A model generated the notes under the pieces. It saw only the letters and a program-made list of their open reading frames with translations. It was not told where the DNA came from and did no database searches. Below are positions 1-5,322 of a DNA stretch of 6,724 nucleotides, in pieces. The translations under genes were made by a program, and so were the position numbers. Numbering within the stretch: the stretch's first letter is position 1; the number at the start of each line of letters is the position of its first letter. The stretch comes from an uncultured Oscillospiraceae bacterium (GTDB lineage: Bacteria; Bacillota; Clostridia; Oscillospirales; Oscillospiraceae), in NCBI GenBank assembly GCA_900752285.1, contig CAADUW010000043.1, positions 1-6,724 of the forward strand, read 5' to 3'.

Positions 1-179
1 CAGAAAATACAACTCAGGCTGCAAGTCTAGCGCCGCAGCGCTGTGCAGAGCGCAACCGCCGAAGGCGGCTCTTGGCGCGGAGCTGTGCGATTTGTACGTC
101 AAAGGCGTACAAATCGTGCGCGCGGCAGGCTGCAATCCTTTTGTCAAAAAAGGGAAAAGCCCTTTTTTGACAGTCTCAG
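1..179 (-). repeat. Structured intergenic repeat, copy 1 (downstream of the CmpB-like gene)
   Basis: This block matches 6537-6657 in inverted orientation. The two agree almost base for base except for about 58 extra bases here (27-84). It contains two clear hairpins. The first pairs 88-98 with 106-116 (11 bp, 7-nt loop). The second pairs 142-154 with 160-172 (13 bp, 5-nt loop) and is an A6-GGG / CCC-T6 structure resembling a bidirectional intrinsic terminator. The orientation given is that of the upstream gene (220-621), whose transcript would enter the repeat at 179 and leave at 1. Position 1 is also the window edge, so the true outer end is unknown. The match to the second copy is directly visible; the function as a 3'-end or terminator element is inference. 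No coding capacity is claimed. Confidence 0.85.
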
Positions 180-205
180 CGCCGCCTTTTTCGGAAAGGC
201 GGCGC
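179..205 (-). terminator. GC-rich 11-bp hairpin downstream of the CmpB-like gene
   Basis: Bases 179-189 pair perfectly with 195-205 around a 5-nt loop. The hairpin begins 14 nt after the stop codon of the minus-strand gene. It has no U-tract of its own; the next bases are the edge of the repeat, whose A/T-flanked hairpin (142-172) could supply termination. The position fits an mRNA 3' end. Whether this stem alone terminates is uncertain. Confidence 0.55.
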
Positions 206-219
206 ATCCCTACAGAGCG

Positions 220-621
220 TCAATCCGTGCCGGTACGGAAATGCAGGTTCCTGACTGCACGTGTCACAAGCCGGTACAGCCTTTCCGCTGCCCAGGCGGT
301 GGGGAGCCAGAGAAAGCTGTAGAGCGGGCAGATCTGGCCGCAGAAATTTCCGGGACGTCCCCGATAGTCCCAGACGGCGTAATCCCGGTTGACCAGCAGC
401 CCGGCGCCCAGTTCGACCATGGTAATGATTGCGGCTCCCGCCAGTGCCCGCAGCGGCGCGGACAGACGCGGTTCCGTCTCATCCAGCCGCCCGATCAGCA
501 GGAAGCACAGTCCACCGGCAAAGAACATGCTGACGTGACTTCTGCCCCGCCAGAGAAGCTCCAGCACTACATAGCCGGTTCCGCCCAGAAGAAAGCACAG
601 GCTCTTTTGCGGAATTTTCAC
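220..621 (-). CDS. Small membrane protein, putative ABC-transporter type IV (CmpB-like) family
   Basis: A 133-residue, strongly hydrophobic protein. It starts with KIPQKS, then a membrane segment with GGTGYVVLELLWRGRSH at about residues 13-29, the family-like GGLCFLLIG at 36-44, a third segment around 58-77 ending LLVNRD, then VWDYRGRPGNFCGQIC (83-98), and a last hydrophobic stretch at about 99-111. The ELLWRGRSH, VWDY and GQIC motifs are what I recall for the 'putative ABC-transporter type IV' family (PF06541), whose real function is not established. The start is a GTG at 621 with a GGGGTG ribosome binding site 7 nt upstream. The open frame continues upstream to 1008, but that part is the antisense of two tRNA genes and cannot be real. 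The gene ends 14 nt before a hairpin and the repeat. No ATP-binding partner is present in the window, so a transport role is not supported here. Confidence 0.72.
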   Translation of the reverse strand: MKIPQKSLCFLLGGTGYVVLELLWRGRSHVSMFFAGGLCFLLIGRLDETEPRLSAPLRALAGAAIITMVELGAGLLVNRDYAVWDYRGRPGNFCGQICPLYSFLWLPTAWAAERLYRLVTRAVRNLHFRTGTD

Positions 622-680
622 GAATATCACCCCGCAGAAAGTGTAGCCAAAAGATCCGGCAAAAAAACGTGAATTTCCTC

Positions 681-709
681 TTGACAAAAGGAAAAAATGT
701 TTATATAAT
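681..709 (+). promoter_or_regulatory. Consensus housekeeping promoter of the tRNA unit
   Basis: A perfect -35 box TTGACA (681-686), a 17-bp spacer and a perfect -10 box TATAAT (704-709) lie 45 nt upstream of tRNA-Met. Transcription would start near 716. This 12/12 match with ideal spacing is typical of stable RNA promoters. It faces away from the minus-strand gene that starts at 621. Confidence 0.9.
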
Positions 710-753
710 ACACAAGCTGGTTTCGGCGGTGCCGGGACCATTTGACCACACAT

Positions 754-829
754 GGCGGCATAACTCAGTTGGTAGAGTAGCCGGTTCATACCCGGTATGT
801 CATCTGTTCGAATCAGATTGCCGCTACCA
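754..829 (+). tRNA. tRNA-Met (anticodon CAT), elongator type
   Basis: A full 76-nt cloverleaf. The acceptor stem pairs 754-760 with 819-825 (one G-U at the end). The D arm is 763-778. The anticodon stem pairs 780-784 with 792-796 around TTCATAC, with anticodon CAT at 787-789. The T arm is 802-818 with loop TTCGAAT. The 3' ACCA is encoded (826-829). The GGCGGCA/TGCCGCT acceptor stem matches elongator tRNA-Met of clostridia as I remember it. A tRNA-Ile2 with modified CAT is the alternative but is less likely. It is directly followed by tRNA-Glu. Confidence 0.93.
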
Positions 830-904
830 GGCCCGTTGGTCAAGCGGTTAAGACACCGCCCTTTCACGGCGGTAACATGGGTTCGATTCCCGTACGGGTC
901 ACCA
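830..904 (+). tRNA. tRNA-Glu (anticodon TTC)
   Basis: A 75-nt cloverleaf. The acceptor stem pairs 830-836 with 894-900 (one G-U). The anticodon stem CCGCC (856-860) pairs with GGCGG (868-872) around CTTTCAC, with anticodon TTC at 863-865. The T loop is TTCGATT and the ACCA is encoded at 901-904. It starts at the base after the CCA of tRNA-Met, so the two are surely cotranscribed and must be separated by processing. Confidence 0.95.
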
Positions 905-905
905 C

Positions 906-937
906 AAAAAGCTCCTGCCTTCCGGCGGGAGCTTTTT
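906..937 (+). terminator. Intrinsic terminator of the tRNA unit, symmetric (bidirectional)
   Basis: A five-A tract (906-910), the stem GCTCCTGCC (911-919) with loop TTCC and partner GGCGGGAGC (924-932, one G-T wobble), then T5 (933-937). It starts one base after the tRNA-Glu CCA. With A5 on one side and T5 on the other, it should also stop minus-strand transcription arriving from the CDF gene that ends at 1005. Confidence 0.9.
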
Positions 938-964
938 GCATAGGAAAGAAAGCAGAGGCAAGTT

Positions 965-991
965 GGGCGGCATGCAGGACACGTGCCGCCC
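965..991 (-). other. 8-bp hairpin after the CDF gene
   Basis: GGGCGGCA (965-972) pairs with TGCCGCCC (984-991) around an 11-nt loop, 13 nt past the CDF stop codon on the minus strand. No U-tract follows, so it is more likely a 3'-end stabilising stem than a terminator. The symmetric terminator at 906-937 lies just beyond it. Confidence 0.45.
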
Positions 992-1004
992 GATTTTGAT
1001 GCCC

Positions 1005-2165
1005 TCACATCTGCCGGTCCAGGTGAATGATGGTCTGGTAATCCCTGCCTTCCTTTTGCAGCTGTTCGGCGATGAAGGTCTGTACCTCACGGGCGGACAG
1101 CGCCATGTCATAGGGGATGGCAAGGTCAAATACCAGCTTGGTCTGTCTGGCACTGCGGACCATGCGGAAGTCGTGGATGGACAGTCTGGGATTTACCTGC
1201 CGTACCCATTGCTCGGTTAGGGTACGCATCCGGTTCCATTCTGCGTCGTTAGTCAGCACCGGGTCATAGTGAATTACCAGATGTACGTTCAGCTGTTCCC
1301 ACGCGTCCTGCTCGATGTCGTCGAGAATATCATGACAGGCCAGCGGATCCTCCTCTGCGCTCAGCTCTGCATGAACGGAGGCAAAGCACTGTCCCGGTCC
1401 GTAATCGTGAACCAGCAGGTCGTGGATGCCCAGTACCTTTTCGTGGGACAGTACCAGTGCCGATAGCTTTTTGACCAGCTCCGGATCCCGGGCACCCAGC
1501 AGGGGAGAGATGGTGTCCCGGGCAATGCCGATGCCGGACCAGAGAATAAACGCCGCAATGCCAAGGCCCACGATGCCGTCCACGTTGACACCAAACAGAC
1601 TGCTCACGATGTAACCCAGCAGAACACCGGCGGTGGCGATTACGTCATTCCGACTGTCGGCGGAAGCGGCGGTCAGGGTAACGGAGCGAATCCGGGCACC
1701 GAGAGTCCGGAAAAAATGGCTCATCCAGAGTTTCAGGCACAGGGATACGGTCAGCACACCCCAGACAACCGGGGTGGCCAGAATGGGCTGAGGGTGCAGA
1801 ACTTTCTCAAAGGAGCTTTTTCCAAGCTCCAGCCCGATCACAAGGATCAGAGTGGATACCACCAGCCCGGACAGATATTCGTACCGGGCGTGGCCGTAGG
1901 GATGTTCCTTGTCCGCCGGACGCTGGGCAAGATAAAAGCCCAGCAGGGTCACGAGGGAGGAACCGGCGTCGGACAGGTTGTTAATGGCGTCTGCAAGGAT
2001 GGAAACGGAACCGGAAAGCAGACCTGCCAGGAGTTTTCCGAGGAAGAGAAGAATATTGCAGCAAATCCCCGTAAAACCTGCCATTTTCCCGATGGAAGTG
2101 TGCACGGCGGGATTTTCCGTGTTGTCTGCGTCCTTTACAAACAGTCGAAGCAGTAAACCGGTCAT
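1005..2165 (-). CDS. Cation diffusion facilitator (CDF) metal exporter, manganese-like site
   Basis: A 386-residue CDF antiporter that would export divalent metal from the cytoplasm in exchange for protons. Membrane segments lie at about 29-51, 52-80 (TM2), 97-115, 132-150, 160-190 (TM5) and 193-215, followed by a cytoplasmic C-terminal domain. Family marks are LADAINNLSDAGSS in TM2, KEHPYGHARYEY at 86-97 and ASADSRNDV in TM5. The metal ligands predicted by alignment to the family are N62 and D66 in TM2 and D170 and D174 in TM5. This N/D plus D/D set is what I recall for Mn exporters of the MntE type, whereas Zn exporters carry His in TM2 or TM5. Selectivity is inference. The C-terminal part (about 225-386) is long enough to hold one complete regulatory domain plus an extra stretch; many CDFs are near 300 residues. 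The ATG at 2165 has a strong GGAGGAG site 6 nt upstream. Confidence 0.9.
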   Translation of the reverse strand: MTGLLLRLFVKDADNTENPAVHTSIGKMAGFTGICCNILLFLGKLLAGLLSGSVSILADAINNLSDAGSSLVTLLGFYLAQRPADKEHPYGHARYEYLSGLVVSTLILVIGLELGKSSFEKVLHPQPILATPVVWGVLTVSLCLKLWMSHFFRTLGARIRSVTLTAASADSRNDVIATAGVLLGYIVSSLFGVNVDGIVGLGIAAFILWSGIGIARDTISPLLGARDPELVKKLSALVLSHEKVLGIHDLLVHDYGPGQCFASVHAELSAEEDPLACHDILDDIEQDAWEQLNVHLVIHYDPVLTNDAEWNRMRTLTEQWVRQVNPRLSIHDFRMVRSARQTKLVFDLAIPYDMALSAREVQTFIAEQLQKEGRDYQTIIHLDRQM

Positions 2166-2190
2166 GTGGATCTCCTCCCATAACAGAATG

Positions 2191-2215
2191 CCTGCACCCG
2201 GTGTCCGGGTGCAGG
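2191..2215 (-). promoter_or_regulatory. Perfect 11-bp hairpin in the CDF leader
   Basis: Bases 2191-2201 pair without mismatch with 2205-2215 around a 3-nt loop, about 12 nt upstream of the CDF ribosome binding site. On the minus strand it is preceded by A6 and not followed by a U-tract, so it is not a ribU terminator by sequence. The T6 lies on the plus-strand side, where no gene needs it. It may be a leader structure stabilising or gating CDF translation, or a processing stem between ribU and the CDF gene. The structure is clear; the role is unknown. Confidence 0.5.
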
Positions 2216-2236
2216 TGGATTTTTTGAATTCTGTCT

Positions 2237-2265
2237 ATTTTATCACGGCCTGCGGCAAAAGGGAA
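2237..2265 (-). promoter_or_regulatory. Possible promoter of the CDF gene
   Basis: On the minus strand a -10 box TAAAAT (2237-2242, 5/6) lies 17 bp from a poor -35 box TTCCCT (2260-2265, 3/6). Transcription would start near 2230 and produce a leader carrying the hairpin at 2191-2215. The weak -35 box leaves readthrough from ribU as an alternative. Confidence 0.35.
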
Positions 2266-2283
2266 GGGGAAATTTGAAATAAT

Positions 2284-3003
2284 TTACCCGTGAATTTTGA
2301 AAAGCGGCGCGGCGACCCGCTTGTACAGGAGCATGGTCAGCAGAGACACCACAGCGCCCTTCAGAAGGTTCAGCGGCGCAACGCACAGCACAACAAAGGT
2401 GCCGATACCGGTGATGCCCGAATGGATCTGGGCGCCCATGCCAATGATGGCATCCAGCGGCATTCCGTAAAGCTGGGCAAATTTCGGCAGCAGGTAGACG
2501 GCGTTGAAGGCCGTGCCGAAAATCGTCATGGAGACGGTGCCGAGGATCAGCCCCACCAGAGCGGCCCGGCGGGTTTTATGCAGATGGTAGCAGACGGCGG
2601 CAGGCAGCAGGAAACTGCACCCCACCACAAAATTGGCAAGGTCGCCCACAAATGCGGTGGAGGTACTTTTCAGCAGCAGCTTCAGCAGAACCTTAATGCC
2701 CTCACAGACCACGGCGGCGCTGGGCCCCAGAAAGAAGCCGCAGAGCATGACGGGAACCTCGGAAAAGTCCAGCTTGTAAAAGCCGGGTGCGAGGAAAGGA
2801 ATGGGAAAGTCCAGCATGTGCAGTACTGCGGCAATTGCGGCGCAGATGCCCACAATGCACACCCGCCGGGCGGGGGATACCTTCCGGGTCTCCGGAAGAA
2901 AATGCTCGGCCAGCCGTGCCAGCAGCGCAATGCCTGCGGCGATCAGCACGCACACCAGAAAAAACTGTGCGTTTTCCCGAACGGATGAGAAAAAGGTTTG
3001 CAT
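2284..3003 (-). CDS. ribU: RibU-type riboflavin ECF transporter S component
   Basis: A 239-residue integral membrane protein that binds riboflavin and works with a shared ECF energising module (EcfT plus two ATPases), which is not in this window. Family signature: FLAPGFYKLDFSEVPVML at about 70-87, GFFLGPSAAVVCEGIKVLLKLL (split across 89-110), then STSTAFVGDLANFVVG at 113-128, and further membrane segments at about 130-140, 146-171 and 198-228. An additional hydrophobic segment at about 13-33 precedes the usual six. The start is the ATG at 3003, which has AAGGAG 9 nt upstream. The earlier in-frame ATG at 3021 sits directly on the terminator U-run without a ribosome binding site, and the frame above it runs into the riboswitch. 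The FMN riboswitch upstream confirms the flavin assignment. Confidence 0.92.
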   Translation of the reverse strand: MQTFFSSVRENAQFFLVCVLIAAGIALLARLAEHFLPETRKVSPARRVCIVGICAAIAAVLHMLDFPIPFLAPGFYKLDFSEVPVMLCGFFLGPSAAVVCEGIKVLLKLLLKSTSTAFVGDLANFVVGCSFLLPAAVCYHLHKTRRAALVGLILGTVSMTIFGTAFNAVYLLPKFAQLYGMPLDAIIGMGAQIHSGITGIGTFVVLCVAPLNLLKGAVVSLLTMLLYKRVAAPLFKIHG

Positions 3004-3021
3004 GGGGAAAGTCTCCTTCAT

Positions 3022-3054
3022 AAAAAATCCGCCCCTGCTGTCTTGCAGGGGCGG
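3022..3054 (-). terminator. Riboswitch-controlled intrinsic terminator before ribU
   Basis: On the minus strand the stem CCGCCCCTGC / GCAGGGGCGG (3045-3054 with 3029-3038, loop AAGACA) is followed by A and then U6 (3022-3027). It lies between the FMN aptamer and the ribU ribosome binding site, so ligand binding is expected to favour this hairpin and stop transcription. A small stem TGGCGC/GCGCCA (3074-3089) sits between aptamer and terminator. I could not trace a definite antiterminator pairing. Confidence 0.88.
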
Positions 3055-3103
3055 GAAAAACGCTGCTTTACGGTGGCGCAAAGGCGCCAAAATACAAAGC
3101 GGC

Positions 3104-3230
3104 GAATCTTCTTTCATCCAGACTGTACTGTCGGTACCGGAATTACACCGATTCTGCGCGGAAGCGCTCGCGGACTGGGGGCAGAAGCCCGTCACCGCCG
3201 GTGGGGAATTACACCCCGCCCTGAAGATTC
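3104..3230 (-). promoter_or_regulatory. FMN riboswitch (RFN element)
   Basis: Read on the minus strand, the element opens with GAATCTTC and closes with GAAGATTC, a perfect 8-bp P1 (3223-3230 with 3104-3111). Inside are the hallmark conserved runs: GGGCGGGGTGTAATTCCCCA followed by CCGGCGGT, a CAGTCCGCGAGCG stretch, and towards the end AATTCCGGTACCGACAGTA followed by AGTCTGGATGAAAGAAG. This is the standard FMN aptamer with its six-helix layout. High FMN should lower ribU expression through the terminator at 3022-3054. Confidence 0.96.
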
Positions 3231-3246
3231 CTGTTCAGTTGCCACC

Positions 3247-3275
3247 ATCCTACCACTGACATCCGTTCTTGTCAA
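3247..3275 (-). promoter_or_regulatory. ribU promoter
   Basis: On the minus strand a perfect -35 box TTGACA (3270-3275), a 17-bp spacer and the -10 box TAGGAT (3247-3252, 4/6). The predicted start near 3240 lies about 10 nt before the P1 helix of the FMN riboswitch, as expected. Confidence 0.85.
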
Positions 3276-3470
3276 GACCTTGCTTATGTGGTAGTATAAA
3301 AATTAAGATGGGTGCGGCGAGAAATTGGAATTTGGCGGCGCGCAGCGCGACTGAGAGGGCTGTTCCAATACGGTATCATTCCGAGCCAGTCCCGCAGACT
3401 GGCGTGGGAATCTCCCGGATGAATGGAATAGCGGCCCGAAAGCAAAAGCAGGGGCGGCTGCCAGCCGCCC

Positions 3471-3502
3471 GTCCGTTTCTTTCCCCATGGAAAGAAACGG
3501 AC
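3471..3502. repeat. Perfect 14-bp hairpin at the inner edge of the left arm
   Basis: Bases 3471-3484 pair without mismatch with 3489-3502 around a 4-nt loop. It directly abuts the GGGCGGCT/AGCCGCCC hairpin at 3452-3470. It has no counterpart of this length in the right arm, so it looks like an added module of the fold-back element. Confidence 0.75.
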
Positions 3503-3666
3503 CCCCGGTTTATAAGCTGTGTTTTCCCCGGAAAAGGCCGAAAATTGGGAACATTGGCGAGCGTCCCTACGAGATGCACCGATAGATCCCCCCAAAACGG
3601 ACGTTTTCGGGCGGCAGGTTGCCGCCCTACCTTTGCTTTCGCTCCGCTTTACTTTTTATCCGGGGG

Positions 3667-3695
3667 ATTCTGAGCCAGTGACACTGGCTCAGAAT
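3667..3695. repeat. 29-bp perfect palindrome in the right arm
   Basis: Fourteen bases on each side are exactly complementary around a single central A at 3681. The corresponding left-arm structure (3385-3403) is a shorter 7-bp hairpin of related sequence, GCCAGTC/GACTGGC. A symmetric site of this size can form a cruciform or an RNA hairpin. Confidence 0.8.
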
Positions 3696-3795
3696 GACAC
3701 CGTGTCGAGAGAGATTCCCACACCGCTTAACAACTGTCTCGAAATGGCAATGCTGTTCGGAGTGCACGCCAATAAATTTCAATTTGCCTCTGCTA

Positions 3796-4317
3796 TCACC
3801 CGTTTGCCGTGCTTTCCGGCGTGATGGTTGTGGTCTGGGGGGCGGTATCCCGGGTGGGAGCGGAGGGGGGCATCCGGAAGGTGCGGATCTGTCCGCCCGG
3901 GGCAGTGTCGGTTACATCGCCGCCGATGACGGCGTTTTTGTAGACCAGAACCGTAGCGTAGACCGGTTCCGTGGCGCCGGGAAAATTGTTGATTTTGTAG
4001 ACGTAGCGCATGACCTTTTTCCCGGCAAATTTGCTCAGGTCGTAGCCCTGACTTTTTTGCAGAGCATTGTAGCGCTCAAAAACCTCGGTGATCTCGTTGG
4101 GAATCCGGACTTGCCCGGATTCCACCGGAGAATTTGTCACATCCCATCCAAAGTCCCGGAGAAACTGGACCCGTCCGTCATTGGAGGACATTGGAGCGGA
4201 GGTAGGGGTGTCACCCTTTCCGCCCAGCAGCAGGATCAGCGCCAGAATGACCGCTGCCGCCCCTGCCAGAAGCAAAAGCATCTTTTTCATATTGACCTTT
4301 GCGGTCATTACCATCAT
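3796..4317 (-). CDS. Membrane-anchored DUF4830-like protein
   Basis: A 173-residue protein with a short basic N-terminus, one hydrophobic segment at about 12-32 (LLLLAGAAAVILALILLLGG), a Ser/Pro/Thr linker to about 46, a compact domain at 48-135 and a low-complexity Thr/Pro tail. The domain has RVQFLRDFGWDV (49-60), QVRIPNEITEVFERYNALQK (69-88), GYDLSKFAGKKVMRYVYKI (91-109) and VLVYKNAVIGGDV (123-135), which fits the DUF4830 family of clostridia as I recall it. Function is not known. The segment could be a signal anchor, placing the domain outside the cell; there is no lipobox cysteine. The start at 4317 is chosen because GGGAGG lies 7 nt upstream. Upstream in-frame Met codons lack such a site. 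The gene is divergent from the rsuA-like gene, with the stop 10 nt from the fold-back element. Confidence 0.8.
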   Translation of the reverse strand: MMVMTAKVNMKKMLLLLAGAAAVILALILLLGGKGDTPTSAPMSSNDGRVQFLRDFGWDVTNSPVESGQVRIPNEITEVFERYNALQKSQGYDLSKFAGKKVMRYVYKINNFPGATEPVYATVLVYKNAVIGGDVTDTAPGGQIRTFRMPPSAPTRDTAPQTTTITPESTANG

Positions 4318-4462
4318 AAAAATCCCTCCCAGAAGTGTGAACGCATCCCGGTCCGTCGGTAAATTATTGCCTGCGCTGAATTCCGATTTTCCACGCCCGG
4401 AGCCGGGGCGGTTTTCGTAGTACAGCCTATGCATTCACCCGGACGGGCAGAACGGAGGAACC

Positions 4463-5194
4463 ATGGAACGACTGGATAAATTTTTGTGTGAAAGCGGCGC
4501 CGGTACCCGGAGTCAGGTAAAGGCAATTCTGAAATCCGGCAGAGTTACGGTGGATGGCGCGCCGGAAACCGACGGGAGCCGGAAACTCAGCGGAAACGCG
4601 GTGTGCCTTGACGGCGTGCCCCTTGGGGGAAAACGGCGGGTGGTTCTGCTGCTCAATAAGCCTGCGGGCTTTGTTACGGCAACGGAGGACCGGAGAGAGC
4701 GGACCGTGATGGAGCTGATCCCGCCGGAATATCTGCGCATGGAGGTAAAGCCCGTGGGACGGCTGGACAAGGAGACGGAGGGACTGCTGCTCTTTACCAA
4801 TGACGGAGACCTGCTGCACCGGCTGATTTCTCCCAAAAAGCAGGTAGAGAAGGAATATTATGCCCGGCATGCGGGGCAGGCGGGGGAGGCGGATACGGCT
4901 GCCTTCCGGGAAGGCCTGACGCTGGGGGACGGAACCAGATGCCTCCCGGCCCTTCTGGTGCCGCTGGGGGCGGGGGAGAGCCTCGTTACCGTCGTGGAGG
5001 GAAAGTATCATCAGGTCCGGCGGATGCTCGCCGCCCGGGGAATGCCGGTGACCTATCTGGAACGACGCCGGGAGGGAAGCCTGACGCTGGGCAACCTGCC
5101 CCGGGGGAAGGTAAGAGAGCTGACCGGGGACGAGATCCGGGTGCTGGAGGGGGAAGCGGACGGAAAGCAGCCCCGGGATTCTGCCGGCCTTTGA
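4463..5194 (+). CDS. rsuA: RsuA-family rRNA pseudouridine synthase
   Basis: A 243-residue enzyme of the RsuA/RluB/E/F family, which isomerises one uridine in ribosomal RNA. Residues 1-50 form an S4 RNA-binding domain (MERLDKFLCESGAGTRSQVK, GRVTVDG). The catalytic domain starts with LLNKPAGFVTA (63-73) and holds PVGRLDKETEGLLLFTNDGDL (97-117) with the catalytic Asp at 102, LISPKKQVEKEY (121-132) and the family's late motif EGKYHQVRRMLAARG (179-193). The overall length and the KYHQVRRM motif favour RsuA (16S U516) over RluB, but the exact target is inference, so the symbol is tentative. The ATG has GGAGG 4 nt upstream. I see no clear promoter between it and the divergent DUF4830 gene, and no terminator after it. 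Confidence 0.9.
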   Translation: MERLDKFLCESGAGTRSQVKAILKSGRVTVDGAPETDGSRKLSGNAVCLDGVPLGGKRRVVLLLNKPAGFVTATEDRRERTVMELIPPEYLRMEVKPVGRLDKETEGLLLFTNDGDLLHRLISPKKQVEKEYYARHAGQAGEADTAAFREGLTLGDGTRCLPALLVPLGAGESLVTVVEGKYHQVRRMLAARGMPVTYLERRREGSLTLGNLPRGKVRELTGDEIRVLEGEADGKQPRDSAGL

Positions 5195-5322
5195 AAGAGC
5201 CTCCGAATGCTGCCCGGGCAATATGCTGGAAAATACCGGGGATTTTGAAACACATTGCTGAATCAATTCGGGATTATACATAAAAAAACTGTTATTTTTT
5301 GCAGTAAAATGTCAAAAGGTAC

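Larger units (their letters stand above)
3322..3785. repeat. Large imperfect inverted-repeat element (fold-back, about 460 bp)
   Basis: This gene-free stretch has two arms that match each other in inverted orientation: about 3322-3475 and about 3785-3598. In order from outside to inside, both arms share an AAATTGRAATTT-like outer block (3322-3333 against 3774-3785), a CGGTRTCATT...GAGCCAGT block (about 3371-3390 against 3683-3703), a CGGAT block (3416-3420 against 3658-3662), GAAAGCAAA (against TTTGCTTTC at 3632-3640), a GGGCGGC hairpin (3452-3470 against 3609-3627) and TCCG. The arms differ in length through small insertions. The centre (about 3476-3597) has no partner. Its right end lies 10 nt from the DUF4830 gene stop; its left end lies about 47 bp from the ribU -35 box. 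It resembles a miniature fold-back element or a composite of intergenic repeats. I see no target-site duplication and no open frame with gene-like features. Confidence 0.75.

Noticed and set aside
92..322. Shared peptide of the repeat (VQIVRAA.CNPFVKKG.SPFLTVS) as a conserved small protein, also seen in reverse at 6537-6633
   Set aside because: The peptide is only the translation of the repeat's hairpins. The two copies continue into unrelated sequence after it, and no start site or ribosome binding site supports it.
43..672. 209-residue plus-strand frame
   Set aside because: It runs through the repeat and antisense to the CmpB-like gene. It has no ribosome binding site, no recognisable domain and a biased composition.
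622..1008. N-terminal extension of the minus-strand frame 220-1008 as part of the protein
   Set aside because: This part is the antisense of tRNA-Met, tRNA-Glu and their terminator. The NRTHVTAVKGRCLNRLTNGP-like text is a familiar artefact of translating tRNA genes in reverse. The GTG at 621 has its own ribosome binding site.
2166..2283. Mn-sensing yybP-ykoY riboswitch ahead of the CDF gene
   Set aside because: The gap is only about 118 bases and holds one simple hairpin. The conserved loops of that riboswitch are not recognisable.
2290..2988. 232-residue plus-strand frame
   Set aside because: It is antisense to ribU, with Gln/His/Gly-rich text typical of a shadow frame.
3269..3673. 134-residue plus-strand frame and its neighbours in the 3270-3830 stretch
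   Set aside because: These frames cross the fold-back element and its hairpins, differ between the two arms and carry no domain or start signal.
3322..3785. CRISPR array or insertion sequence in the gene-free stretch
   Set aside because: The repeats are inverted pairs, not evenly spaced direct repeats with spacers, and there is no transposase frame or target duplication that I can see.
4427..5281. 284-residue minus-strand frame
   Set aside because: It is antisense to the pseudouridine synthase, whose motifs and ribosome binding site are clear.
5195..5322. Terminator or small gene after the pseudouridine synthase
   Set aside because: The only symmetric pieces are TGCCCGGGCA near 5217 and a weak A/T pairing near 5282-5300. 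Neither is followed by a proper U-tract, and no short frame has a ribosome binding site.
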